A stretch of DNA of 54,586 nt from Caloramator quimbayensis. Its GTDB lineage: Bacteria > Bacillota > Clostridia > Clostridiales > Caloramatoraceae. The translations under genes and the position numbers were made by a program. The notes beneath the pieces are model-generated. The model did no database searches. It was not told the DNA's origin and was given only the letters and a program-made list of their open reading frames with translations. Each line of letters opens with the position of its first letter. The first letter of the stretch is position 1. Positions 16,362 to 27,100 of the stretch are shown one piece after another. The stretch covers positions 1 through 54,586 of the forward strand of contig NZ_FUYH01000018.1 in assembly GCF_900167605.1 (NCBI RefSeq). The letters run 5' to 3'.

Positions 16362-17177
16362 TTGAAACGTTTACATAGAAAGGAACGAGTAGCAGCAATA
16401 TTAAAAATACTTTCTGATAATCCTAATAAAGTGATAAGCTTAGGATATTTTTCAGATTTGTTTCAGTCTGCAAGGTCTACTTTAAGCGAGGATATTGCAA
16501 TAATTAAAGGTGTAGTTGAAAGCCTCGAATGCGGTGTTGTTGAAACAATACCAGGTGCTGCTGGCGGGGTAAAATATGTTTCTGGCGTTTCAAAAAATGA
16601 AGAGACAGAGTTTATAAATGAACTTTGCAATATGATAAAGAATCCTACAAGGATTATTCCAGGCGGATTTTTATATATGAATGATATAATATATTCACCA
16701 GATATTGCCTCGAAAATTGGTATTATATTTAGTCAGCATTTTAAAGATAAAAATCCTGATTATGTTATTACAGTAGAAACTAAGGGAATACCTATTGCGC
16801 TTATGACAGCAAAAGCTCTTAATGTTCCTTTAATAATAGTCAGACGAAACAGCAAAGTTACAGAGGGCTCAACAGTAAGTATTAACTATGTTTCGGGTTC
16901 TTCAAAAAGAATACAGACCATGAGCCTTTCAAAGCGCTCGGTGGAAAAAGGAAGCAGATGCATATTTATTGATGATTTTATGAAGGCTGGAGGAACGGCT
17001 AATGGAATAATTGAACTGATGAGAGAATTTGATTCTTCAGTTGTAGGAATAGGAATACTTATTGAATCTTTTACCGAGAGCAAGAGGCTTGTTGATGATT
17101 ATGTATCATTAATGAAGCTTAAATCTGTAAATGAAGAAAGCGGAGAGATTGTACTATATCCTTCAAAGCAAATTTAA
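16362..17177 (+). CDS. purR: Purine operon regulator PurR
   Basis: A 271-residue PRPP-responsive regulator. An N-terminal winged helix (about 1-70, with [14 protein letters not shown]) precedes a phosphoribosyltransferase-like domain with [17 protein letters not shown] and the PRPP-binding loop [13 protein letters not shown]. In Bacillus PurR represses or activates purine genes, and PRPP releases it. TTG 16362 is preferred, with AGGA about 9 nt upstream; ATG 16344 lies before that site. It heads the conserved block and is directly followed by spoVG. The prs gene that makes PRPP is 2 kb downstream. Confidence 0.93.
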   Translation: MKRLHRKERVAAILKILSDNPNKVISLGYFSDLFQSARSTLSEDIAIIKGVVESLECGVVETIPGAAGGVKYVSGVSKNEETEFINELCNMIKNPTRIIPGGFLYMNDIIYSPDIASKIGIIFSQHFKDKNPDYVITVETKGIPIALMTAKALNVPLIIVRRNSKVTEGSTVSINYVSGSSKRIQTMSLSKRSVEKGSRCIFIDDFMKAGGTANGIIELMREFDSSVVGIGILIESFTESKRLVDDYVSLMKLKSVNEESGEIVLYPSKQI

Positions 17178-17205
17178 AAAAATTTTTAAAATTTATGTTA
17201 AAATA

Positions 17206-17232
17206 GCAGGAAAATTAAAAAAAATGAAGAAT
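17206..17232 (+). promoter_or_regulatory. Sigma-H promoter of spoVG
   Basis: GCAGGAAAA (17206-17214), 11-nt spacer, GAAGAAT (17226-17232): an exact fit to the Bacillus sigma-H consensus RnAGGAwWW-N11/12-RnnGAAT. spoVG is the classic sigma-H target in Bacillus. Confidence 0.8.
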
Positions 17233-17268
17233 TATAAAGTAATAAGCAACTGGGAAGGTGGTGAAACC

Positions 17269-17553
17269 ATGCAAATTACAGATGTTAGAGTAAGAAAAAT
17301 AACTAATGAAGGTAAGATGAAAGCTATTGTTTCAGTAACATTTGACAATGCATTTGTAGTACATGATATCAAAGTTATAGATGGGCAGAATGGTCTTTTT
17401 ATTGCTATGCCAAGCAGAAAGACTCCCGATGGAGAATTTAAAGATATAGCTCATCCAATCAACACTGAAACAAGAGAAGCTATCCAGTCAGCAATTCTTG
17501 CTGAATATGAAAAGGTAAAAAACAGTTCCGATGCAGAAGTAAATCAAGAATAA
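17269..17553 (+). CDS. spoVG: Septation/sporulation regulator SpoVG
   Basis: A 94-residue protein starting [20 protein letters not shown], with the conserved [12 protein letters not shown] and [23 protein letters not shown] segments. SpoVG is a small nucleic-acid-binding regulator of sporulation, septation and virulence genes. ATG 17269 has GGAAGGTGG upstream. A longer frame from 17131 overlaps purR and is not real. It has its own sigma-H promoter and a terminator, so it is a single-gene unit between purR and glmU. Confidence 0.97.
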   Translation: MQITDVRVRKITNEGKMKAIVSVTFDNAFVVHDIKVIDGQNGLFIAMPSRKTPDGEFKDIAHPINTETREAIQSAILAEYEKVKNSSDAEVNQE

Positions 17554-17580
17554 AGAGGAAGTCAATAGGCTTCCTTTTTA
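17554..17580 (+). terminator. Terminator after spoVG
   Basis: AGGAAG (17556-17561) pairs with CTTCCT (17570-17575), extended by A-T pairs and a T-run. Confidence 0.75.
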
Positions 17581-17607
17581 TATGTATTTATGAAAATATT
17601 TTGAAAA

Positions 17608-17648
17608 ATTCAATTGCAATTGAATAAAGTTCAGTATTGAAATATAAT
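17608..17648 (+). promoter_or_regulatory. glmU promoter with an 18-bp palindrome over the -35 box
   Basis: TTGAAT (17620-17625), 17-nt spacer, TATAAT (17643-17648). The perfect palindrome ATTCAATTGCAATTGAAT (17608-17625) ends exactly with the -35 hexamer, the position of a repressor operator. Confidence 0.65.
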
Positions 17649-17692
17649 ATAATAGGTTAATTAAGAATTTAAAACTGATTGAGGTGCAGTGT

Positions 17693-19066
17693 ATGGATAG
17701 TTGTTATGGTATAGTTCTGGCTGCTGGTGAAGGCAAAAGAATGAAATCTAAACTGCCAAAGGTTCTTCATAAAATCTGCGGCAAAGCCATGATAGATTAT
17801 GTAACTGATTCTATAAAATCTGCAGGAGTTAATGATTTTGTGGTAGTTATAGGTCATGGTAAAGATATAGTAAAGTCTCATCTTGGAAGTGAAGTTAAGA
17901 CGGTAGAACAAGACAGGCAGCTTGGTACTGGTCACGCAGTAATGTGCTGTGAGGACTTTTTGAAGGGAAAAGATGGTGTTGTTATAGTTCTTGCTGGTGA
18001 TGCTCCTCTTATTAATGCAAATACCATTTCAAATGTACTTCAATATCATTCTTTAAATGGTTTTTCCACTACGATTCTAACGGCAAATGTTGAAAATCCA
18101 AAGGGTTTTGGCAGAATCATAAGAGATAATGACGGAAATGTTGAAAGGATAGTCGAGGATAAAGACGCTACATCTGATGAAAGAAAGGTTAAAGAGATTA
18201 ATTCAGGAACCTATTGCTTTAACATTTCAGAGCTTTTGTTCGCACTAAAGAAAATAAATAATAATAATGCACAGGGAGAATATTATCTTACTGATGTTAT
18301 TGAAATTTTAAAAAAAGACGGAAAGAAAATTGGAGCATATGTTTCTGACTTTACAGAATTTATGGGAGTAAATTCAAGGGTTCAGCTTTATGAAGCAGGC
18401 ATCGTTATGAAAGAGAGAATAAATAAAAAGCTGATGGAAGATGGAGTTACAATAATTGATCCACTTAGTACCTATATCGATGCAAGTGTAAAGATAGGGA
18501 AAGATACGGTTGTTTATCCTAATACTATAATAGAGGGTAATACTTCAATAGGTGAGGACTGTATAATAGGGCCAAACAGCAGGATAGCTAACAGTATTAT
18601 AGAAAATGGAGTTGAGTGCCAGTATTCCGTTGTTTTGGAAAGTATTATAAAGTGTGATGCCAAAATTGGACCCTTTGCATATATAAGACCTGAATCTGAG
18701 ATAGGTAAAAAAGTAAAAATAGGAGATTTTGTTGAAGTTAAAAAATCAAAAATAGGAGACGGAACTAAGGTGCCCCATTTAACATATGTTGGGGATGCGC
18801 AGATTGGTGAAGGATGCAACCTTGGCTGTGGAACTATTACAGTAAATTATGATGGCACTAATAAGCATAATACTATAATTGGAGACAAATCTTTTATAGG
18901 ATGCAATACGAATCTTGTGGCACCAGTTAAGATTGGAAACAATGCATATGTTGCTGCAGGTTCAACTATAACTGATGATGTTCCAGATGGGGCATTGGCA
19001 GTTGCAAGAGAAAAACAGGTGAATAAGGAAGGATGGGTTGAAAAGAGAGGTCTTTGGAAAAAATAA
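17693..19066 (+). CDS. glmU: Bifunctional GlmU: GlcN-1-P acetyltransferase / GlcNAc-1-P uridylyltransferase
   Basis: A 457-residue cytosolic enzyme making UDP-GlcNAc for peptidoglycan and teichoic acids. The N-terminal uridylyltransferase has [18 protein letters not shown] (about 8-25) and GDAPL; the C-terminal left-handed beta-helix has hexapeptide repeats ([20 protein letters not shown]) and the acetyltransferase end [11 protein letters not shown] 17693 is used because GAGGTG lies 6 nt upstream; GTG 17684 is within that site. Twenty nucleotides separate it from prs, so glmU-prs is an operon as in Bacillus. Confidence 0.97.
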   Translation: MDSCYGIVLAAGEGKRMKSKLPKVLHKICGKAMIDYVTDSIKSAGVNDFVVVIGHGKDIVKSHLGSEVKTVEQDRQLGTGHAVMCCEDFLKGKDGVVIVLAGDAPLINANTISNVLQYHSLNGFSTTILTANVENPKGFGRIIRDNDGNVERIVEDKDATSDERKVKEINSGTYCFNISELLFALKKINNNNAQGEYYLTDVIEILKKDGKKIGAYVSDFTEFMGVNSRVQLYEAGIVMKERINKKLMEDGVTIIDPLSTYIDASVKIGKDTVVYPNTIIEGNTSIGEDCIIGPNSRIANSIIENGVECQYSVVLESIIKCDAKIGPFAYIRPESEIGKKVKIGDFVEVKKSKIGDGTKVPHLTYVGDAQIGEGCNLGCGTITVNYDGTNKHNTIIGDKSFIGCNTNLVAPVKIGNNAYVAAGSTITDDVPDGALAVAREKQVNKEGWVEKRGLWKK

Positions 19067-19086
19067 ATTATACAGGAGGAAAATAT

Positions 19087-20040
19087 ATGATAACACACGG
19101 GAAAAATATAAAGATATTTACAGGCAACTCCAATCCCGACCTTGCGGCAGAAATTGCTGATGTAGTTGGAGTAGAACTTGGAAATGCAGAAGTAGGAAGG
19201 TTCAGCGACGGAGAAATTTCGGTCAATATTAATGAAACAGTAAGAGGTGCAGATGTATTTGTTGTACAGTCAACCTGTGCACCTGTAAACGACAATTTAA
19301 TGGAACTTTTAATTTTAATGGATGCTTTTAGAAGAGCTTCTGCAGGAAGAATAACAGCAGTTATACCATACTATGGCTATGCAAGACAGGATAGAAAGGC
19401 AAAGGCGAGGGATCCAATTACTGCTAAACTCGTTGCAGATTTAATACATGCAGCTGGTGCAGACAGAGTTCTTGCTATGGATTTACATGCAGCTCAAATA
19501 CAGGGTTACTTCAACATACCTGTAGATCATCTTTTAGGGGTACCGATATTAAGCAAATATTTCCTCGATATGGGGCTTTGTGATGAAGATGTGGTAGTAG
19601 TATCTCCAGACCTTGGAAGTGTAACAAGAGCAAGAAAGTTTGCAGACAGACTTCATGCTCCTATAGCTATAATAGATAAGAGAAGGCCAAAGGCAAATGT
19701 TGCAGAAGTTATGAACGTTATAGGAGATATAAAAAATAAAAAGGTAATACTTGTTGATGATATGATAGATACTGCTGGGACTATTGTAAATGGTGCAAAT
19801 GCATTAATGGATCTTGGAGCAAAGGAAGTTTACGCTTGCTGCACCCATGCTGTTTTATCAGGTCCGGCAATAGAGAGAATAAGAGATTCTAAAATAAAAG
19901 AACTAATAATGCTTAATACTATTCCTCTATCAAAAGAAAAGCAAATCGATAAGATAAAGGTTATTTCAGTTGCTCCTGTCTTTGCTGAGGCTATAAAGAG
20001 AATATATGAAGATTTATCAGTAAGTAAATTGTTTGATTAA
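19087..20040 (+). CDS. prs: Ribose-phosphate pyrophosphokinase (PRPP synthetase)
   Basis: A 317-residue class I PRPP synthetase converting ribose-5-P and ATP to PRPP for purine, pyrimidine, His and NAD synthesis. Seen: [34 protein letters not shown], the [11 protein letters not shown] metal/ATP site and the PRPP-loop [19 protein letters not shown] is 7 nt before ATG 19087. The product is the ligand of PurR encoded upstream. A terminator follows immediately. Confidence 0.97.
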   Translation: MITHGKNIKIFTGNSNPDLAAEIADVVGVELGNAEVGRFSDGEISVNINETVRGADVFVVQSTCAPVNDNLMELLILMDAFRRASAGRITAVIPYYGYARQDRKAKARDPITAKLVADLIHAAGADRVLAMDLHAAQIQGYFNIPVDHLLGVPILSKYFLDMGLCDEDVVVVSPDLGSVTRARKFADRLHAPIAIIDKRRPKANVAEVMNVIGDIKNKKVILVDDMIDTAGTIVNGANALMDLGAKEVYACCTHAVLSGPAIERIRDSKIKELIMLNTIPLSKEKQIDKIKVISVAPVFAEAIKRIYEDLSVSKLFD

Positions 20041-20068
20041 AGGATGCGTTTGCATCCTTTTAATTTTG
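20039..20068 (+). terminator. Terminator after prs
   Basis: AAAGGATGC (20039-20047), loop GTTT, GCATCCTTT (20052-20060), then TAATTTT. Confidence 0.8.
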
Positions 20069-20165
20069 TAAAATTATATTGAACATTTTATATATAAAGG
20101 TATAGGAAGTTGAATTTAATCGCTTAAAATGAGAAAATATTAATAAAAATATGAGGAGGGTTAAT

Positions 20166-20843
20166 ATGGTTGAGACAAAGGTGTTAGTCGTTGATGATGA
20201 CAGCAATATTTGTGATTTAATAGAACTTTATCTTCAAAAGGAAGGATACAGGGTTTACAAGGCACATAATGGTTCTGAAGCTATAAAAATTTATAGGGAT
20301 AAGACGGTAGATATAATTGTTCTTGATATAATGATGCCGATTATGGATGGATATGAAACGCTTAAGGAAATAAGAAAAACATCTTCGGTTCCTGTTCTTA
20401 TGCTTACAGCAAAGGGGGAAACTTTTGACAGGGTATTAGGACTTGAACTTGGAGCAGATGACTATATAGTAAAACCCTTTGAACCTAAAGAACTTGTTGC
20501 AAGAATAAAGGCTGTATTAAGAAGATATAAGCCTCAGACTCAGAAAAGAGCTCTCGAATTTTCAGATCTTATAATAGATGCAGATTCATATATAGTTAAA
20601 TATAAAGGTCAAGAGATGGAAATGCCTCCTAAGGAGTTTGAGCTTTTATATTTTATTGCCTCAAATCCTAATAAGGTATTTACAAGGGATCAGCTTTTGT
20701 ATGAGGTTTGGGGATATGATTATCCAGGGGATTCGAGAACTGTGGATGTTCATGTAAAGCGTCTCAGAGAAAAACTTCCTGATAATAAAGAGTGGCAGAT
20801 TAAAACTGTATGGGGAGTAGGGTACAAGTTTGAGGTGAAATAA
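20166..20843 (+). CDS. OmpR-family response regulator
   Basis: A 225-residue regulator with receiver domain (VLVVDDDSN start, phospho-acceptor Asp54 in IIVLDIMMP, switch Thr in MLTAKGE, Lys in YIVKPF) and a C-terminal winged helix (PPKEFELLYFIASNPNKVFTR, then SRTVDVHVKRLREKL). AGGAGG lies 6-7 nt before ATG 20166; the frame from 20151 starts inside that site. Its stop TAA is directly followed by the kinase ATG. The downstream HtrA gene suggests a cell-envelope stress circuit inserted between prs and pth. Confidence 0.92.
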   Translation: MVETKVLVVDDDSNICDLIELYLQKEGYRVYKAHNGSEAIKIYRDKTVDIIVLDIMMPIMDGYETLKEIRKTSSVPVLMLTAKGETFDRVLGLELGADDYIVKPFEPKELVARIKAVLRRYKPQTQKRALEFSDLIIDADSYIVKYKGQEMEMPPKEFELLYFIASNPNKVFTRDQLLYEVWGYDYPGDSRTVDVHVKRLREKLPDNKEWQIKTVWGVGYKFEVK

Positions 20844-22250
20844 ATGAAAAAAAGCCTTTTTACTAAGCTTATAACCACGTATTTTATAATACTTGTTATA
20901 TCCTATAGTCTTGTTGCAGTATTTTTGTCTTATTGGTTTTACAGTTATTATAAAGATCAGAAGACAAAGGAACTGATTAGAGAAGGAGTAAATCTTAACA
21001 GCATAGTTTCAAACTATGTTCATGGAAAGGCTGATGCATCTAAGCTTAAATATGAATTGTCTGTTATCGACAGGCTTTTAAATGCAAGAATATGGCTTAT
21101 AGATAATTATGGATATATCTATGGATATTCTGGGGATGAAACGGACAAAATAACAGGTAAACAAATTACAAGTACCGAAATAGATGAGGTCCGAAAAAGA
21201 AACATAATAGTAAAGACTGGAAGTTTTAAGGGAATGTTTTCAACACCAATGCTGACGGTTGGAATGCCTATAATAATAGACGGTCAGGTTAGAAGTGTTG
21301 TATTTTTACATTCACCTTTAAATGAAATAACTAATGCCTTAAAAAGAGTATTCTTTGTTATTTGGATGGCTGCTTTCTTTGCCATACTTATTTCTGCCTT
21401 TATAATATATTATTTTTCAGATAGAATACTAATAAAACCCCTTGGAAGGATAAATGAAACAGCAAAACTCATATCAAAGGGAGAATTTGACAGAAGAGTT
21501 GATCTGACATCCGATGATGAAATTGGAGATTTAGCAAAATCCTTTAACTACATGGCAGATTCCCTTGAAAATCTTGAAAAAATGAGGAGAAGTTTTATTG
21601 CAAATATTTCTCATGAACTGAGATCTCCAATGACTTCAATAAATGGCTTTTTATCGGGTATTATAGATGGTACGATACCTCAGGAAAAGACATCCTATTA
21701 TTTAAAAATTGTTTACGATGAAATAAAAAGGCTTATTAGACTTATAAATGATCTTTTAGACCTTGCAAGATTAGAATCCGGTGAATTTTCTTTATCCATA
21801 GGTACTTTTGATATAAATGAGCTTATAAGACAAAGAATAATAAAGTTTGAAGATAAGATTAATAAAAAGAAAATAAATGTGGAGGTTGTTTTAACAGGCA
21901 ATAAGTTAAAAGTAAAGGGAGATAGGGACAGAATTGATCAGGTTATAACTAATCTTGTTGACAATGCAATTAAATTTGTTCCTGAGGAAGGGTTAATCGA
22001 GATTAAAACAGAGATAAAAGAAGACAGGTTGCTTGTTAGCGTTTTTAACAATGGACCTTCTATACCAAAGGATGAAATAGCATATATCTGGGATAGATTT
22101 CATAAAGTTGATAAAGCACGTTCAAAAGGCGGAGGTACAGGACTTGGGCTTTCTATTGCAAGGCAGATTATAAATCAGCATAAGCAAACTATATGGGTAG
22201 AGTCAGGAGATAAGGGTACCAAATTTACTTTTACTCTAAGCCTAAGTTAA
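20844..22250 (+). CDS. Sensor histidine kinase (HAMP, HisKA, HATPase)
   Basis: A 468-residue membrane kinase. Two transmembrane segments (about 8-32 and 168-192) flank an extracytoplasmic sensor, followed by a HAMP linker (about 195-247) with IGDLAKSFNYMADSL, phospho-acceptor His257 in NISHELRSPM, N-box NLVDNAIKFV, and G-box GGGTGLGLSIA near the end. It phosphorylates the regulator encoded immediately upstream, with no gap between the genes. The extracellular sensor has no recognised ligand domain. HtrA follows after 82 nt. Confidence 0.93.
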   Translation: MKKSLFTKLITTYFIILVISYSLVAVFLSYWFYSYYKDQKTKELIREGVNLNSIVSNYVHGKADASKLKYELSVIDRLLNARIWLIDNYGYIYGYSGDETDKITGKQITSTEIDEVRKRNIIVKTGSFKGMFSTPMLTVGMPIIIDGQVRSVVFLHSPLNEITNALKRVFFVIWMAAFFAILISAFIIYYFSDRILIKPLGRINETAKLISKGEFDRRVDLTSDDEIGDLAKSFNYMADSLENLEKMRRSFIANISHELRSPMTSINGFLSGIIDGTIPQEKTSYYLKIVYDEIKRLIRLINDLLDLARLESGEFSLSIGTFDINELIRQRIIKFEDKINKKKINVEVVLTGNKLKVKGDRDRIDQVITNLVDNAIKFVPEEGLIEIKTEIKEDRLLVSVFNNGPSIPKDEIAYIWDRFHKVDKARSKGGGTGLGLSIARQIINQHKQTIWVESGDKGTKFTFTLSLS

Positions 22251-22332
22251 TTCTTAATATTTTCAATAATAGTTCATATTTTATTAAAAAAGCATATTTA
22301 TAATTAAATTAGAAATGTGAGGAGGTGCTGCA

Positions 22333-23478
22333 ATGGACTTTAATAATAACTCTTGGGAAAGCGGCGTAAGATTTGTTGAAGAAAGAAAACCAAAGAAATT
22401 TATGAGGTTTTTAGGACTTATACTGATTGTATTTTTTTCAGCTTCTATAGGCGGTATTCTTGGGGGATATTATGTTAAAAAGAACTATGATAATGGATAT
22501 GTCTATCAGGAAAAGTCACAGGAAAACATTAAAAATCTGTCTCAAAACAATGAAACGGCGGACATACCAAAGAATTCAATAAATCAAGTTGCTGATGCTG
22601 TTGGTCCTGCAATTGTTGGAGTTGACAATAACGTTAGAACTTGGGGAGGGGGAACAGCTCTTCAGGGAAGCGGCTCGGGTATAATATTTGACAAGTCAGG
22701 ATATATAGTAACAAATGAACACGTAATAGATGGAGCTACAAATGTAACTGTAACCCTTCCAGGAGGGAAAAAGTTACCTGCAAAGGTAATAGGAAGCGAT
22801 ATCAGAACTGACCTTGCAGTACTAAAAATAAATGCTACAAACCTTCCAGTTGCAAAGTTTGGGGATTCATCTAAAGTAAGAGTTGGGGATACAGCAATTG
22901 CAATAGGAAATCCGCTTGGAGAGGAATTTGCAGGTTCTGTAACTGCGGGGGTAGTAAGTGCTGTTAATAGAAAGCTCTACCTTGATGGTAAAGTATACAG
23001 GCTTATTCAAACGGATGCGTCAATAAATCCAGGAAACAGCGGAGGTGCTCTTTGCAATACTGCAGGAGAGGTTATAGGTATAAATACTTTAAAAAATGTT
23101 GATGCAGAGGGCATGGGATTTGCAATTCCAATTAATGAAGCGATACCGATTATACAATCTCTTATGAAAAACGGATATGTCTCAAGACCATATATAGGTA
23201 TTGAATATCAATTTATTGATGAAGATACAGCAAAGGAAAATCAAGTTCCAATTGGAGGATATGTGGTAAGAGTTGTAAGAGATGGAGCAGCTGAAAAAGC
23301 AGGAATACTTCCTGGAGATATAATAGTAGCTCTTGATGGGGCAAATATAGATACTTCTGATTCCTTAACAGAAATACTTTCAAAGCATAAAGTAGGCGAT
23401 GTTGTAACTATGAAAATATATAGATCCGGAAGATACCAGAATGTGCAGATAAAGCTTCAGGATTCAAATGGTAGATAA
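22333..23478 (+). CDS. HtrA/DegP-type S1C serine protease, membrane-anchored
   Basis: A 381-residue envelope protease. A short cytosolic tail precedes a single transmembrane segment (about 24-46), a trypsin-like domain with His130 (NEHVIDG), Asp160 (RTDLAVLKI) and Ser236 (NPGNSGGAL), and a C-terminal PDZ domain (about 290-378). It degrades or refolds misfolded secreted proteins. AGGAGG lies 8 nt before the ATG. Its place behind a two-component pair resembles stress-induced htrA genes in Bacillus (CssRS-HtrA), though co-regulation is inferred from context. Confidence 0.93.
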   Translation: MDFNNNSWESGVRFVEERKPKKFMRFLGLILIVFFSASIGGILGGYYVKKNYDNGYVYQEKSQENIKNLSQNNETADIPKNSINQVADAVGPAIVGVDNNVRTWGGGTALQGSGSGIIFDKSGYIVTNEHVIDGATNVTVTLPGGKKLPAKVIGSDIRTDLAVLKINATNLPVAKFGDSSKVRVGDTAIAIGNPLGEEFAGSVTAGVVSAVNRKLYLDGKVYRLIQTDASINPGNSGGALCNTAGEVIGINTLKNVDAEGMGFAIPINEAIPIIQSLMKNGYVSRPYIGIEYQFIDEDTAKENQVPIGGYVVRVVRDGAAEKAGILPGDIIVALDGANIDTSDSLTEILSKHKVGDVVTMKIYRSGRYQNVQIKLQDSNGR

Positions 23479-23500
23479 GGCCTTTTGGCCTTTTTCTTTT
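23477..23500 (+). terminator. Terminator after htrA
   Basis: AAGGCC, loop TTTT, GGCCTT (23477-23492), followed by a T-rich tail. Confidence 0.8.
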
Positions 23501-23561
23501 TTAAATAAAATGTTTATGATATGATATAATATATGTTATTTAGTAAGAAGGAGTGTTTTAA

Positions 23562-24134
23562 ATGTATCTTGTTGCAGGCCTTGGGAATATTGGAAATGAG
23601 TACGCTGATACAAGACATAATATAGGATTTATGGTTGTTGATTTTATATCGAATAAGCTTGATTTTAAAATCTCGAAGATAAAATTTAAAGGCCTTGTTG
23701 GAGAATGTATGATTAAAGATGAGAAGGTTATATTTTTAAAGCCCTCTACATATATGAATTTAAGCGGTGAAAGTATTAGAGAGGCTGTAGATTTTTATAA
23801 AATTCCAATTTCAAATGTCATCGTTGTTTATGATGATGTTGATATAATGTTTGGAAGGATAAGGATTAGGCCTTCAGGAAGCGATGCAGGCCATAATGGA
23901 ATGAAGAGCATAATATATCAATTAAACAGCAATGAATTTCCAAGAGTTAGAGTAGGAATAGGAAGTCCAGATAAAAATATGATATCCCATGTTCTTGGAA
24001 AGTTTTCTCAAAATGAAAAGGAAGTTTTAAGTAAAGTTATAGAAACATCATCAGATGCAGTAATTGAAATAATAAAAAATGGAATACAAAGCGCTATGAA
24101 TAAGTATAATTGTTTAAAAATTAGTAAAGAATAG
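23562..24134 (+). CDS. pth: Peptidyl-tRNA hydrolase
   Basis: A 190-residue cytosolic enzyme that frees tRNA from prematurely dropped peptidyl-tRNA. Seen: LVAGLGNIGNEYADTRHNIGF with the catalytic His, the KPSTYMNLSGE substrate loop, VVYDDVDI with the catalytic Asp, and RPSGSDAGHNGMKSI. AAGGAG precedes ATG 23562. It lies just before mfd as in Bacillus, although the small fin gene found between them there is missing. Confidence 0.97.
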   Translation: MYLVAGLGNIGNEYADTRHNIGFMVVDFISNKLDFKISKIKFKGLVGECMIKDEKVIFLKPSTYMNLSGESIREAVDFYKIPISNVIVVYDDVDIMFGRIRIRPSGSDAGHNGMKSIIYQLNSNEFPRVRVGIGSPDKNMISHVLGKFSQNEKEVLSKVIETSSDAVIEIIKNGIQSAMNKYNCLKISKE

Positions 24135-24162
24135 AAATGTACTCTTAAAAGGGGGTGGATTC

Positions 24163-27100
24163 TTGAGGTTTGAAGGTTTAAACAGTGTGTTTAGACAGCA
24201 TGAAGGCTATGAGGCCATAATTTCATCATTAAATTCACGAAAAACTCCATGTCAAGTTCACGGCCTTTCGGAATCTCAAAAGGCCTATGTTTCGTGCTGT
24301 CTTTTTGATTCTTTAAAAAGACAGATTTTAATATTAACACATAATGATATTGAAGCGAGAAAGATATATGATGATATTAAAACTTTTACAGATAAATGTT
24401 TTTATTTCCCTATTAAAGAAATGGTTTTTAATGTAGACGTTACTTCTGGTGAGGTTAAAACAGAAAGGCTCAAAACTATATATAAAATACTATCTGGAGA
24501 GCCTATAATAGTTGTTGCATCTATAGATTCAGTTTTCTATAATATGCCTCCAAAGAATTTATTTATTAAAAACAATATCCTTTTAAAACCTAATGATTCA
24601 TTTGAAATAGAGAATTTAACCGCTAAACTTATAGAAATTGGATATGAAAGGGTTGAAATGGTAGAAGGTGTTGGCCAATTTGCCCAAAGAGGAGGAATAA
24701 TAGATATATTTTCCCCTCTTTATAATGAACCTTTTAGAATAGAGTTTTTTGGAGATGAAATCGACACAATCAGAACCTTTGATGTAATAAGCCAAAGAAG
24801 CAGAAGTAAAGTCGATGAGGCACTGATTTATCCAGCAAGGGAAACAATAATAGAATCTGAAAAAATACCATTAATAATTAACAATTTAGAGAAGGACTTT
24901 GAATTAAAATATAAATCATTTTCAAAGAAAAATAAAGAATCGGCAGACAGACTAAAACAAAGGGTAAAAGAAAATATAGAAAAGCTCAGAAATTTTAAAT
25001 ACTTTGAAGGCATTGACAGTTACATGTTATATTTATACAATTCATCAAACTTCTTTATAGATTATTTTAATAATCCTTTAGTAATACTCGATGAATCGGG
25101 GAGAATAGCTCAAAGGATTAAAACATCATATGATGAATTTGAGGAAACCTTTAAGGCGCTTCTTGAAAAAGGGGATGTAATGCCCAAACAGGGGGAGTAT
25201 TTTTTGCCTCCTGAATATATACTCGATGCTGTTAAAAAAAATAATATCATAGCTTTAAACATGCTTCCAAGAGTAGTTGAAGATATAAAGCCTCTGTCGG
25301 TTGTTAACTTCAATGCTGTATCTATGAATCCTATATCGGGCAACATTGAATTTTTGTTAAACGAAATTAAAAGTAAAATTAAGAATAGATATCATATACT
25401 TATCATGGCAGGTACAGCAGCAAGAGCTGAAAGACTTGCAAGAAGCCTTAGGGACGAGGAAATAGATGCGATATTCAGCGAGCAGGTTAATGAGATAAAA
25501 GCAGGGAGTATAGTAGTAACTTTTGGAAGTTTGAGCAGAGGAATGGAATTCCCTGATTTAAAGCTTATCGTAATATCTGATAAAGAGGTTTTCAAAGAAA
25601 AAACTGAGAGAAAAAAAACCTTTACAAAAAAAGCAGGGAAAATACAAAGTTTTACAGATTTAAGAGCAGGAGATTATGTTGTCCATGTAAATCATGGAAT
25701 AGGAATTTATAAGGGCATAAGCCAGCTTGAAATAGATGGAATAAAAAAGGATTATCTTCTTTTACAATATCAAGGCGGGGACACCCTTTATGTTCCAGCA
25801 GAACAGCTTGATATGGTTCAAAAGTATATAGGGGCGGATGACAACCCTCCTAAGGTTTATAAGCTTGGAGGAAGCGAGTGGGCAAAGACAAAGAAAAAGG
25901 TTAAAGAATCGCTAAAGGAAATGGCTGAAAACTTAATTGAGCTTTATGCTGTAAGAAGGACTATAAAGGGATATGCTTTTTCAAAGGATACTCCATGGCA
26001 AAAGCAGTTTGAAGAAGAATTTCCCTATGATGAAACTCCAGACCAGCTGACAGCTATAGAAGAAATTAAACGGGATATGGAAAAGACGCAGCCCATGGAC
26101 AGACTACTTTGCGGTGATGTTGGATATGGCAAGACTGAAGTAGCTATGAGAGCTGCTTTTAAGGCAGTTATGGATGGCAAGCAGGTTGCGGTTCTTGTAC
26201 CAACTACGATACTTGCAGAGCAGCATTATAACAATTTTAAGCAAAGGTTTATGGATTTCCCTGTAACTATAGATATGATAAGCAGGTTTAGAAGCAGAGA
26301 ACAGCAAAAAAAGACTCTTTTAGAGCTTCATTCAGGCAATATAGATATAGTAATAGGAACACATAGGCTTCTTCAAAAGGATGTCAGGTTTAAAGATTTA
26401 GGGCTTTTAATAGTAGATGAAGAGCAGAGATTTGGAGTTTCTCACAAGGAAAAGATAAAACTTCTTAAAAAAAATATAGATGTTTTAACGCTTACAGCCA
26501 CTCCAATCCCAAGGACGCTCCATATGTCCATGATTGGCGTTAGAGATATGAGCATAATTGAAACTCCTCCTGAGGAGAGATATCCTGTTCAAACCTATGT
26601 TATGGAATATAACGAAAACATCATTAGGGATGCGATAATAAGAGAAATGTCAAGAGGAGGACAGGTTTTTTTCGTATATAACAGAGTCGAAACGATAAAG
26701 GACATGCAATCGGCTTTAACAAAATTGGTTCCAGAGGCTAAGATTACCATAGGGCATGGAAAGATGGACGAAAAGGAGCTTGAAGAGGCTATTTTATCAT
26801 TTATTTCAGGCGATGGGGATGTGCTTTTATGTACAACCATTATTGAAACAGGAATAGATATGCCCAATGTAAATACTCTAATCGTATATGATGCAGACAA
26901 AATGGGCTTATCACAGCTCTATCAGCTTAGAGGAAGGGTTGGAAGATCTAACAGGCTTGCTTATGCTTATTTTACTTATAAAAAAGATAAGATTTTAACT
27001 GAAGTTGCTGAAAAAAGGCTAAAGGCTATAAAGGAATTTACTGAGTTTGGTTCTGGCTTTAAAATAGCAATGAGAGACCTTGAAATAAGAGGAGCTGGCA

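Noticed and set aside
17131-17268. N-terminal extension of spoVG overlapping purR
   Set aside because: SpoVG proteins begin at MQITDVRV; the extension spans the sigma-H promoter and lacks a ribosome-binding site.
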